A stretch of 34,359 nt of DNA from CAZJYI01 sp964550025 (GTDB lineage: Bacteria > Verrucomicrobiota > Kiritimatiellia > UBA8416 > CAYOBW01). The stretch covers positions 1 through 34,359 of the forward strand of contig CAZJYI010000126.1 in the NCBI GenBank assembly GCA_964550025.1, given 5' to 3'. Within the stretch, counting starts at the first letter, position 1. Every line of letters begins with the position of its first letter. Below the pieces are notes generated by a model. That model was not told where the DNA came from, made no database searches, and saw nothing but the letters and a program-made list of their open reading frames with translations. The position numbers were made by a program, and so were the translations under genes. Below are positions 1-8,700 of the stretch, piece by piece.

Positions 1-227
1 GAAACTCGCCTGTCAGCTCTTTGGGGAATCAACCCACGCAACTGCCATGCGCCCGCTCCTCGCCGGTCTCTGCGTCGCGGCTGTACAATACCGACGGAAT
101 GGGGCATCATACATGAGAAGCCCGGGACGGACCGGACAGGGACCGGGGCAGGGAGTCCCACGGATGGGGACGCGGGACTGCTCCGGGGAGCGAACAACCG
201 AATACCAGACGTGCAGGGACGGACACG
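1..227. other. Leader region of the protease gene, no gene seen
   Basis: No convincing coding sequence is visible; open frames here have no recognisable content. A TACAAT box at 84-89 resembles a -10 element but has no acceptable -35 at 17 nt, so I do not call a promoter. The only functional element I accept is the AGGGACGG ribosome-binding site just before 228. Confidence 0.4.
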
Positions 228-3200
228 ATGCAGCAGAGACACGCCCCAGCCGCTCGGATCCAGGTTCCACTCTTCGCCCTGCTGACCGCACTTTGCGTGT
301 CAGGCGGGAACGCGGCGGACTCTCCGGCCGTCCGGGTCCGCGACGCGGTTTTGGCGGATGCGCTGTTGCGCGGGGGCGCTGAGCGGATCGCGGACTATGG
401 TGCGTTCCAGTTTCTGCGTCTCTCGGCGAAGGCGCTCACCGCTTCTCCAGCCGCTGCGGATCCCCGTTTGGAGCCCGTGACCGGGCTCTCGAAGATCTTC
501 CTCAACGCGGGAACCCTGGATACCTCGCGGGCGGCCCTGCGGGCCGCCGCGGCACCGATGGCACCCGACGCCAAAGCGCTACGCCTGGTTCAGTTCGTCG
601 GCCCCGTTAAGAGCGCGTGGCGCACCGCGCTGGAGAACACCGGCGTGCGGATCGTGGGTTACGTTCCAAACAACGCCTATCTCGTGTACGGAACAGGAGG
701 TGCCCTGGAAAGGCTGGGTGCGGACAGGGCCATTCAGCAGGTCGTCTCGTGGCGGGGCGACTACAAGTCCGAGTACCGCGTGCATCCCCGCGCGCGCCGC
801 AAAGCCGCCGCGGACCTGTTCCGCGTGCAGTTGGTCCGTGACGCGGAGGAGAACGCGAAGACCGCTGCCCTGATCGGAAGCCTCAAGGTCGATGCGTTCA
901 TCCGGCGGCGCACGCAATCGCAACTTGGGTTCGAGAACATCGTGGTCAGGCTGAATCCCGGCGAGCTGGACCGGATTGCTCGCCGGCCTGACGTGGTATC
1001 GATCCAGCCCTATGTGCCGCCCGAACGGTGCGGGGAGCGGCAGGGCATGCTCTGTGCCAACGCTCTGGACGCTACCGGCTCCCACCCGACCGGGCCGGGA
1101 TACCTGGCCTGGTTGAGGGGCAAGGGCTTCACGCAGGCCCAGTTCGATGCGTCGGGCTTTGTCGTCGACGTCGTGGATGACGGCTTTGACAACGGCAATG
1201 CCGCCAATCCGGCCAACAGCGAATTCCGCAAGTTCAACAACCCCGCGGCGGCCAGCAGGATGGCGTATGCCGTTGTTGCTTCCGGAGCGACCGGCATTGC
1301 CAGTCCCAATGGCGTCGACGGCCACGGCAATATCAATATCAGCATTGTCGGGGGGTACAACGACGGTACGGGGTCACCGGACAATGTGGACTCCGCCGGG
1401 TATCACTATGGCCTGGGGATTTGCCCCTACGCGCACATGGCAAGCACGAAGATCTTCCGCGACGGCGGCGACTGGGGATACCCCGACGAGACGCAGATGG
1501 TCTCCAACCAGTACGCCGCGGGTTGCCGGATCAGCTCGGATAGCTGGGGTGGCGCTGTGGCAGGGGCGTACGACGTGGACTCCCAGAACTACGACGCCTG
1601 GACACGGGATTGCCAGCCGGGAGTCGCGGGCAACCAGGAGATGGTTTTCCTGTTTGCGTCCGGGAATGACGGTCCCGACGATAGTACCGTCGGATCGCCC
1701 GCAACCGCGAAGAACGTCATTGCCGTTGGGGCGGGCGAGAACGTGAATCCCTCGGGATTGGACGGCACCGGTGTTACGGACGCACAGGCCGACAACGCAA
1801 GAGACATGGTCGCTTTTTCCAGCCGAGGTCCCTGTGCCGACGGACGGACAAAGCCGGAGATTGTTGCTCCCGGTTCCCACATCCACGGGGCGGCCAGCTA
1901 TGCCCCGGCCTATAACGGAAACGGCGTCAGTGATCGCTACAACCCGGCGGGGCAGACCAAGTACTGTGAATCCAGCGGCACGAGCCATTCAACTCCCGCC
2001 GTTGCGGGCGGCGCGGCGCTTGTGCGCCAGTACTTCATAAACCGCGGTTGGCAGACCCCCAGCCCCGCCATGACCAAGGCCTACCTGATGAACAGCACGC
2101 GCTACATGACGGGGGTGTACGCCGGGGACAACCTGTGGTCGCAGCGGCAGGGCATGGGCGCCATGAACCTTGACGCGGCCTTCGACGATGTGCCGCGAAT
2201 TCTGTGGGACCAACAGCCGCAGGACACCTTTACGGAGACGGGACAGGAACGTCAGTTTTCTTTTGAGGCAAGCGATGGCGCGAAGCCCGTCAGGATCACC
2301 CTGGCGTGGACGGATGCCCCGGGCAGCACGACCGGCAACGCGTTCAACAACGACCTGGATCTCCGCGTTGCGGCAGGGGGAGCGAACTACCTGGGCAACG
2401 TATTCTCGGGTTCCTTCTCCGCCACTGGCGGCACGGCCGACTCGCGCAACAACAGCGAGAATGTCTGGCTTCCAGCGGGTTTCATCGGACCCGTTACAGT
2501 CACCGTCACGGCCGCGAACATCAACTCGGACGGCGTTCCGGGCAATGCCGACACAACGGACCAGGATTTTGCGCTGGTTATGTACAACACCGGGTCTGCG
2601 GGACCGGCCGTGGTGGCGGACGCGGCCACGTCGATCACGACGAACTCCGCACTTCTTAACGGGCGAGTCAGTCCCGGCGCTGGGGCCGCGACCTATCACT
2701 TCGAGTACGGATCGACTACGAATCTCGGCCAGTCTACGCCTCCGGCCCCGGTTGCCGCCAACCCCGCCTCGGTCGCCGTGAGCAACCAGGTCGACGGCTT
2801 GCGGCAGAGCACGAGGTACTACTATCGTCTGGTGGCTTCCAACGGCGAGGGAACCAACCGCAGCGCACTGGTCGCGTTCCGAACGACGGGTTCCCCCGCA
2901 CCGCCGCAAGTGGCAACGCTCGCCGCCGACACGATCGGCGCAGATAGAGCGACGTTGCACGGAACGGTCGTTCCCAACTACGCGTCCACGGGAGCGCGCT
3001 TCGAATACGGCCGGACGACGGCTTACGGCGAGTTTACCCCAGTCGAAGCCGCCGGTGCGGGACATGACATGGTGTCCGTCCGTGCCGTCGTGACCGGCCT
3101 GACGGCGGACACGACGTACCATGCCCGCCTCGTGGCCAGCAATGCCCTGGGAACCGCGGCCGGGACGAATATCACGTTCGTAACCATGAAACCCCCTACG

Positions 3201-3923
3201 GCACTGGTCTACGAGGATTTCGAAAACGGCGGCGCCATCCCGGCTGGATGGACGCAGGAGTACGTCAGCGGCTCCCACGCGTGGGTCTTCGCCCGTGGCG
3301 GCGCTGACGGGGAACCGCCCAATGCGCACGACGGCGAATACAATGCGAGGTTCGCGAGCACAGGTATCAGCGACCCAGTCACGCGGCTTGTCTCGCCGAC
3401 TGTCGATTTCGGTTCCCGTACGGGCGACCCGAGGCTGACTTTCTGGCACGCAATGCCGAGTTGGCTCGGGGACCAGGACGAGCTGCGCGTGTACTACCGG
3501 TCGTCGCCGGCTGAAGGCTGGGCGCTGCTGGAAACGTATACTCATGATGTGCCGGCATGGACGCTGCGGACCATCACATTGCCGAACCCCTCGGCTACAT
3601 ACAGCGTGGCTTTCGAAGGTACGGCAAGCTGGGGCCATGGCGTCTGTATTGACGATGTGCTCATTTTGGGATCCGATGTGGGGGAAACGCCGGTGCAACC
3701 CCGCGTGTCCGACATCAGCAGCGACTCGCCGGCGGAGATGGTGATCAAGTGGGACAGCGCTGAAGGACACGTCTACCGGGTGGAGTTCACCCCGTCCGTA
3801 GCGGACCACGCCTTTTCCAACCTGGCCGACAGCATCCCGGCGTCCCCGCCGGTGAACACGCACACCGACCACGTGGGGTTCGTGCGGCAGCGCTACTACC
3901 GGGTCAAGAGCAGGCGCAACTAG
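228..3923 (+). CDS. Secreted subtilisin-like serine protease (S8) with FN3-like and adhesin-like C-terminal modules
   Basis: A 1231-residue exported peptidase that should hydrolyse extracellular proteins. Residues 1-30 form a signal peptide ending near GGNAADS. Residues about 30-265 look like a propeptide region. The S8 triad is visible: Asp317 in VVDDG, His366 in GHGN, Ser586 in SGTSHSTP, with oxyanion Asn480 in ASGND. Residues about 662-790 form the beta-sandwich that often follows S8 domains. Two FN3-like repeats follow (about 795-890 and 893-988; both contain a Y.FEYG..T/ARFEYG..T-type motif), then a MAM/cleaved-adhesin-like domain (about 992-1148). The last 80 residues (WDSAEG..YRVEFT...YYRV) resemble a tail module common in Kiritimatiellota/Verrucomicrobiota surface proteins. 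The ATG at 228 is preceded by AGGGACGG. It stands alone, with a hairpin 30 nt past its stop. The family call is firm; substrate and anchoring are unknown. Confidence 0.93.
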   Translation: MQQRHAPAARIQVPLFALLTALCVSGGNAADSPAVRVRDAVLADALLRGGAERIADYGAFQFLRLSAKALTASPAAADPRLEPVTGLSKIFLNAGTLDTSRAALRAAAAPMAPDAKALRLVQFVGPVKSAWRTALENTGVRIVGYVPNNAYLVYGTGGALERLGADRAIQQVVSWRGDYKSEYRVHPRARRKAAADLFRVQLVRDAEENAKTAALIGSLKVDAFIRRRTQSQLGFENIVVRLNPGELDRIARRPDVVSIQPYVPPERCGERQGMLCANALDATGSHPTGPGYLAWLRGKGFTQAQFDASGFVVDVVDDGFDNGNAANPANSEFRKFNNPAAASRMAYAVVASGATGIASPNGVDGHGNINISIVGGYNDGTGSPDNVDSAGYHYGLGICPYAHMASTKIFRDGGDWGYPDETQMVSNQYAAGCRISSDSWGGAVAGAYDVDSQNYDAWTRDCQPGVAGNQEMVFLFASGNDGPDDSTVGSPATAKNVIAVGAGENVNPSGLDGTGVTDAQADNARDMVAFSSRGPCADGRTKPEIVAPGSHIHGAASYAPAYNGNGVSDRYNPAGQTKYCESSGTSHSTPAVAGGAALVRQYFINRGWQTPSPAMTKAYLMNSTRYMTGVYAGDNLWSQRQGMGAMNLDAAFDDVPRILWDQQPQDTFTETGQERQFSFEASDGAKPVRITLAWTDAPGSTTGNAFNNDLDLRVAAGGANYLGNVFSGSFSATGGTADSRNNSENVWLPAGFIGPVTVTVTAANINSDGVPGNADTTDQDFALVMYNTGSAGPAVVADAATSITTNSALLNGRVSPGAGAATYHFEYGSTTNLGQSTPPAPVAANPASVAVSNQVDGLRQSTRYYYRLVASNGEGTNRSALVAFRTTGSPAPPQVATLAADTIGADRATLHGTVVPNYASTGARFEYGRTTAYGEFTPVEAAGAGHDMVSVRAVVTGLTADTTYHARLVASNALGTAAGTNITFVTMKPPTALVYEDFENGGAIPAGWTQEYVSGSHAWVFARGGADGEPPNAHDGEYNARFASTGISDPVTRLVSPTVDFGSRTGDPRLTFWHAMPSWLGDQDELRVYYRSSPAEGWALLETYTHDVPAWTLRTITLPNPSATYSVAFEGTASWGHGVCIDDVLILGSDVGETPVQPRVSDISSDSPAEMVIKWDSAEGHVYRVEFTPSVADHAFSNLADSIPASPPVNTHTDHVGFVRQRYYRVKSRRN

Positions 3924-3954
3924 TGCTTGTTATGGAAAGCGGGTGCGCGGCGAT

Positions 3955-3983
3955 GTAGAAGGGTGCTCCTGCGCCGTTTCTAC
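3955..3983 (+). terminator. Hairpin after the protease gene, possible terminator
   Basis: Arms GTAGAA (3955-3960) and TTCTAC (3978-3983) enclose a second stem, GGTGC/GCGCC (3962-3966 and 3971-3975, one G-U pair), closed by a TCCT loop. It starts 31 nt after the TAG of the protease. No T-run follows, so intrinsic termination is uncertain; it could instead stabilise the mRNA 3' end. Confidence 0.45.
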
Positions 3984-4033
3984 GCCAGATGGTGCGATCA
4001 GCAAGACGTGCTACTACGAGATTGCGTATTGAG

Positions 4034-4048
4034 CCGGCCCTTGGCCGG
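4034..4048. repeat. 15-nt palindrome CCGGC-N5-GCCGG between convergent genes
   Basis: A perfect 5-5-5 palindrome (CCGGC CCTTG GCCGG) lies between the convergent protease and aldo/keto reductase genes, 22 nt beyond the reductase stop. It shares arms and geometry with copies at 14670, 14755, 27249 and 27452. There is no T-tract on either strand, so it is listed as a REP-like repeat rather than a terminator. Confidence 0.5.
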
Positions 4049-4070
4049 GATCAGCCGTTCCGGTGTGCTA

Positions 4071-4964
4071 TCAACCGGCCAGGGCGCGGTTGACACGCTC
4101 GATGGCTTCGTCGACCTCCGCCGTGCTCTTGCAGCCGATCGTGGCGGCGTGGATGTCGGACTGGGCCATGGCAAAGCGGATCGACTTCTCGCGGTCTTCG
4201 GCCTTGGTGAAGTCGCCGTTGCCGATGAGCTTCATGCCGATGACCCCGTGCCCGTTGGCCGCCATCGTCTTGACCAGCTCCATGACCGGTGCGATGTCTT
4301 TGCCGGGCTGATTCCACTTCGGCGTTTCGCCGTCGATGTGCTTGGCCTGCGGGTTGACGCGCACCAGGTTGACCTGGACCCAGTCCGAAGCGGCCGCCAC
4401 GCGCAACGCCGGCAGGGCATGGCAGGATACGCCCTTTGCGCGGATCTTGCCCTTCTGCTGCGCTTCGTCGATGGCGTCCATCAGGCGCCGTCGGTCGTCC
4501 GTCCAGGTCCCCTTGACGGAACAATGGACCAGCATGCAGTCAATGTAGTCGGTCTTGTAGGTCTTGAGGTGTTTGTCGATGATCTCGGCTGGGTTTTCCG
4601 GTTTGCCGCCTATTTTCGACAGCAGGAAGATCTTCTCGCGCGGCAGGCCCTTGATCGCATCGCCGATCCAGGGGAACGTCTTGTAGCTCTGCGCGCAGTC
4701 CAGGTAGCGGAGCCCCTTGTCATACGCGTAGTGCACCAGCCTGTTGAACTTCTCCTGTCCCATCTCGAACTGAACGCGCCCGCCGCGACTGCCCGTGCCG
4801 ATGCCGATCCGGCTCAGCTTGAGACCGGTCTTGCCCAGTGTCACGAGATCCGTTGCCGTCCGTTTCGTCTCGGCTCCGGCAAACCGCGGGGCCAGCAATG
4901 CCGCACCGGCCGCACCGGCCGTCCGGGCCACAAACTCGCGTCGTGTAAGTGTCCTGTTGTTCAT
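4071..4964 (-). CDS. Aldo/keto reductase family oxidoreductase with Tat signal
   Basis: A 297-residue NAD(P)H-dependent reductase of the AKR TIM-barrel superfamily, predicted to interconvert carbonyls and alcohols on a small, perhaps sugar-derived, substrate outside the cytoplasm. Residues 6-30 carry a twin-arginine signal (TRREFVARTAGAAGAALLAP...AGAE), so export folded with cofactor is likely. The AKR tetrad can be read: Asp89 and Tyr94 (LDCAQSY), Lys117 (LLSKIGG), His147 (MLVHCS). The ATG at 4964 is chosen over an upstream in-frame ATG at 5027 because AAGGAGA sits just before it and the Tat signal begins there. It lies 59 nt downstream of the nucleotidyltransferase gene on the same strand, but a strong site of its own argues for independent translation. 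Family confidence is high; substrate unknown. Confidence 0.9.
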   Translation of the reverse strand: MNNRTLTRREFVARTAGAAGAALLAPRFAGAETKRTATDLVTLGKTGLKLSRIGIGTGSRGGRVQFEMGQEKFNRLVHYAYDKGLRYLDCAQSYKTFPWIGDAIKGLPREKIFLLSKIGGKPENPAEIIDKHLKTYKTDYIDCMLVHCSVKGTWTDDRRRLMDAIDEAQQKGKIRAKGVSCHALPALRVAAASDWVQVNLVRVNPQAKHIDGETPKWNQPGKDIAPVMELVKTMAANGHGVIGMKLIGNGDFTKAEDREKSIRFAMAQSDIHAATIGCKSTAEVDEAIERVNRALAG

Positions 4965-5023
4965 GACAGCAAGTCTCCTTTTCGTGTTGCCGACATATTG
5001 ACACAGATTGCGTGGCATTGCAA

Positions 5024-5491
5024 TCACGGCGGGCCCTGTCCGCGCTCTGGTTGTGTCAGTTCTTCAACGTCCCCCTTGTCCCTGGCACGTGGCGTGGCTC
5101 TCTTGTTCCTGACCAGGTCATCGAAGCCGATGAAGGTGACCTCAACGCTGCCGTATCTCCCGCGGACAACGTTGCGTCGTGCCTCTTCGTAGGTGACGCC
5201 ATCAATGTCGTTGATCAGATCCACCCGAGTAGGAACGACTCCGAAGGTGAGAACGTTGCGGCGGGTGGTGAAGACATCGAGAGGCAGGTCTTCCTCACGA
5301 AAGCCGAACGCCACGAGCGCCCGCTGCAGGCGCGTGGCGTTCCTCGGCGTCATCCGGAAGAAGACGTCGATGTCTTTCGTGAAGCGAGGGTAGCCATGGT
5401 ATGCCACGGCATAGCCGCCGACGATCATGTACTCAACGTCGTGTTCTTCGAGCAATCGTAAGAGTTCTTCGAAGTCGGGATGGGTATTCAT
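5024..5491 (-). CDS. Nucleotidyltransferase-fold protein (DUF6036/MNT-like)
   Basis: A 155-residue protein with the pol-beta-type nucleotidyltransferase signature: Gly25-Gly26 in MIVGGYAVAYHG, then RFTKDID with Asp40 and Asp42 as metal ligands. Proteins of this size and pattern fall in the minimal-nucleotidyltransferase/DUF6036 group, and several relatives act as toxins or AMP-transferases in two-gene modules. The start at 5491 is the Met beginning MNTHPDFEELL; a longer frame from 5536 adds residues with no family look. The Shine-Dalgarno is weak (GGGAAG about 9 nt upstream). The first 59 nt overlap the upstream 61-codon gene in another frame, so translational coupling is likely. Fold assignment is good; a toxin or regulatory role is inferred from the pairing only. 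Confidence 0.82.
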   Translation of the reverse strand: MNTHPDFEELLRLLEEHDVEYMIVGGYAVAYHGYPRFTKDIDVFFRMTPRNATRLQRALVAFGFREEDLPLDVFTTRRNVLTFGVVPTRVDLINDIDGVTYEEARRNVVRGRYGSVEVTFIGFDDLVRNKRATPRARDKGDVEELTQPERGQGPP

Positions 5492-5618
5492 AGAGGAACT
5501 TCCCAGCCTCAAGTCGCAGCAGCTCGACCGCGTCAAGGCGTTCCTCCGGCGTCCGACTGCGCCAATAGGCCCGGTCTTCCTTGGCTTGCTCAGCGTGCGT
5601 GGTGACGGTCAACTCCAT
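5433..5618 (-). CDS. Small protein paired with the nucleotidyltransferase
   Basis: A 61-residue protein containing AYWRSRTPEERLDAVELLR, a helix-forming motif I recognise from small open frames found immediately upstream of DUF6036-type nucleotidyltransferases. It would be the partner, possibly an antidote-like or accessory protein; that function is inferred, not shown. Its 3' end runs 59 nt into the nucleotidyltransferase gene in a different frame. There is no Shine-Dalgarno before the ATG at 5618, but a good sigma70-like promoter (5625-5653) puts transcription start at or within a base of the A of that ATG, so the mRNA may be leaderless. The basic C-terminus (RLRRTLTIARRTRR) could bind nucleic acid or the partner. 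Confidence 0.72.
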   Translation of the reverse strand: MELTVTTHAEQAKEDRAYWRSRTPEERLDAVELLRLEAGKFLYEYPSRLRRTLTIARRTRR

Positions 5619-5624
5619 GAGATC

Positions 5625-5653
5625 AGAATAAGCTCAGCCGTCCTCTTCGTCAA
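5625..5653 (-). promoter_or_regulatory. Sigma70-like promoter for the small-protein/nucleotidyltransferase pair
   Basis: On the minus strand TTGACG (5653-5648, 5/6 match) is followed after exactly 17 nt by TATTCT (5630-5625, 4/6). The predicted start of transcription is about 5618-5619, coinciding with the ATG of the 61-residue gene, which lacks a ribosome-binding site. Confidence 0.5.
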
Positions 5654-5796
5654 GTAGGGTCCTTGTTGGGCTGTCGGAGTAAGATGCCATTTCAACACTG
5701 CTTGCGGATTCGACTCGAAAAAGCGGAACAAACTGGGCACGCGGCACGTCTTAGCGTAGGAAACGTGTGTGTCATGTATCCAGGAAGGGGATCCCT

Positions 5797-8700
5797 ATGA
5801 AACGTTGCCTGTGGCCTGTGCTTGCCGTCTGTCTCCTGCCGTTCATTCTGTTCGGGAGGCCTCCGGACAAGAAGTCCCTCAAAATCGCCTACCCCGGCAA
5901 GGTTGCCGACTGCCAGGGGGTGTGTTCGCTGCGGCCGCGCAACCGGGAACGGTGGACGCCCGTCGAGACCGGGTTGCTGGTGCAGAAAGGCGACTGGGTC
6001 CGCACCGATCCGCGCGGCGCCAACGCCGTGCAGATCAGACTGGCCAACCACGATAAGGTAATCGCCGGGCCGGGCAGCCTGCTCGAGCTGGTCGACGAAA
6101 ACACGCTCAAGCTCATCCGTGGCGAAGCCGAAGTCACGCCCACCGCAAAAAGCGGGCTGACCGTTCTTCTGCCGGGCGACCGCCGGGAGGAGCCGCGCGA
6201 AGCGGTCGTTTGGCGCACCGCCGATGATTCCGTCGAAACACTGAAGCAGGAACCGAACTGGCTCAAGTACTTCAAAGGAACGGTGACCCACGAATCGATG
6301 GGATCGCTGGTGGCCAACGTGGAAGGGCGCGATCTGCCCCTGACGCTCGGCTATCACAAAGTCACGATCGACATCCGCGACCAGATTGCGCGCACGGTGA
6401 TCGAGGAGTCGTTCGTTAATCACACCGACAGCCGGCTCGAAGGTATCTTCTACTTTCCGCTTCCGCAGGATGCGTCGATTTCGGGCTTCGGCATGTGGAT
6501 CGGCGACGAGCTGGTCGAGGCCGACGTTGTCGAGAAGCAGCGTGCCCGCGAGATCTACGAGACCATTCTGCGCGAACGACGGGATCCCGGATTGCTCGAG
6601 TGGACCGGCGGCAACATCTTCAAAGCCCGGGTGTTTCCGATCTTCGCCCACTCCGAGAAGCGCATCAAGATCACCTACACCCAGGTGCTGCCCATGGACG
6701 GCAGCCGGTACCGCTATAGCTACGCGCTGCAGTCCGAGATGCTCAAGCAGCGCCCGTTGCGCGAGCTGGCCGTCAATGTGCGGGTGCACTCCGCGCTGCC
6801 GATCGATGAAGTTGTCTGTCCCACCCACAACGCGCGCGTCTCCAAGACCACCCACTCCGCCCAGGTCGAGTTCTCGGCCGAGGAATACACGCCGGCCAGC
6901 GACTTCGAGCTGGAGATCAACGTCGACAAGCGCGAAAGCCCCGTCACACTCGTGCCGCACCGGCGCGGGGACGACGGCTACTTCCTCCTGCTGGTCAACC
7001 CGGCGGATGACGATAGCGCGGAACGGCCGTTGATCGGGGACGGACCACCACTGGATCTGATCGTCGTGGCCGACACGTCGGCTTCCATGGACCGTGGACA
7101 CCGCGAGACGCAGGACCGGTTCATCGCCCACCTGCTTGGCTCCCTGGGCAAAGAGGACCGGTTCCGTCTGGCTTGCGTCGACGCGGAGTGCACGTGGTAC
7201 GAGCCGGATGGGGGCGCGCAGCCGGTGACGGATGAGGCTATCGCCAAGGTTCGCGAGTTTCTCGCGCGCCGCGTATCGCTCGGATGGACCGATCTGAGAA
7301 AGGCGCTGCAGGAGGTCCTCGGCAAGGCGGGGGAGGGGACGCACGTCATATTCATCGGAGATTGCATCGACACGTCCGGCGACGCCGATCCCGTGGCAAC
7401 CGCGCAGGCGATCAGACGGGTCTACGCGGAGACGGGCTCATCGGCCACCGTGCACGCCGCGGCGGCAAGCAGCAGTTTCGAACCGGTGGTTCTCAAGGCG
7501 CTGGCGTCTTGCGGCAGCGGCTCGTTCCGGCGGTTGGAAGGCAAGCACCCGGCACGGACGGGCGCGGTCAACCTGCTCTCCGAGCTCACGCGACCCGGTA
7601 TGCGCAACATGCAGGTGCGGTTCGACGGCATGCGCGCGGCACGGGTCTATCCCGATGTCCTGCCCAACCTCCCCGCCGGCCGGCAGCAGATCGTCCTCGG
7701 ACGCTACCTGCCCGAGGGCCGCGACCAGAGAGGCGAGGTGGTCGTCAGCGGCGAGCTCGACGGCAAGCCCGTGAGCTACAAGGCGCCGGTAACGCTGAAA
7801 GATGCCGAATCAGGCAACGCGTTCATCCCGAGGCTCTGGGCCAGGATGCACCTGGACGAGTTGCTCGAGCAGGGGCGTACGCCGGGAATCAAAGCCGATA
7901 TCATCGCGCTGTCCGAGGAGTACAACATCATGACGCCCTACACGTCGTTCCTCGTGCTGGAGAGCGACGAGGACCGCGAACGGTTCGGCGTGAAGCGCCG
8001 TTTCCGGATGCGCGACGGCGAGAAGTTCTTTGCCGAGGGCCGCGATGCGGCTACCTACGAATTGCGCCGCAAACAGATGCGCCTGGCTGGCGAATGGCGG
8101 CAGGACCTGCGCCGCCGGCTGCTGCGTGAGCTGCTCGGGCTCGGACGCGAGCTGCCTGTCGCATTTACCCAGCCGATGCATGGCAAGTTGAGCCTCGGCT
8201 ACTCGGGTAGCGGATTCTACTCCGGGGGGTTCGGGGGTGGAGGGTCGTTTTCCGGCTCCCGGCCGTCACGGGCCAGGACGATGAACCGGCAATACCAGTT
8301 CGAACGGGACTTCTGCGCACCCATGGGCATGCCCATGGCCGAAGAGTACGAAGGAGAAGACCGCCGCCGGCTCGACATGATCGAAGACCTCGGGTTTGGT
8401 GATGATACCGAGGGGCTGGACGGCTACTTCGGCGACGAGAATGGGGACGCGTTCGCGATGGACGTGAAGGACGCATTGGCGGAGCCCATGGCCGAGATGG
8501 CGGAGAAGTCGAAGGAGCTGGGGTTCGACCAGCTCCGCAAACGACAGTCGTACCTTGCGGCTCCGGCCGCGTCGCAGCCGGCCTTCTATTCCGGCCACCT
8601 CCGCGGGAACCGCGGCCGCGCTCTGAGTGGTCCGGTGAGCGGCGGCGCATACTACCACCGTGCAGCCGTCAGTGATGGCGCCCTCCCGCGCCCCTACGAT

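Noticed and set aside
1989..3872. 627-codon minus-strand frame opposite the protease
   Set aside because: Arg/Gly/His-rich low-information translation without family motifs; the plus frame carries the S8 Ser motif and FN3-like repeats.
3927..5192. 421-codon plus-strand frame through the aldo/keto reductase
   Set aside because: It is antisense to a reductase with full catalytic tetrad, Tat signal and Shine-Dalgarno site.
5692..7344. 550-codon minus-strand frame opposite the VIT/vWA region
   Set aside because: The plus-strand frame carries VIT and vWA motifs with a signal peptide; the minus frame has none.
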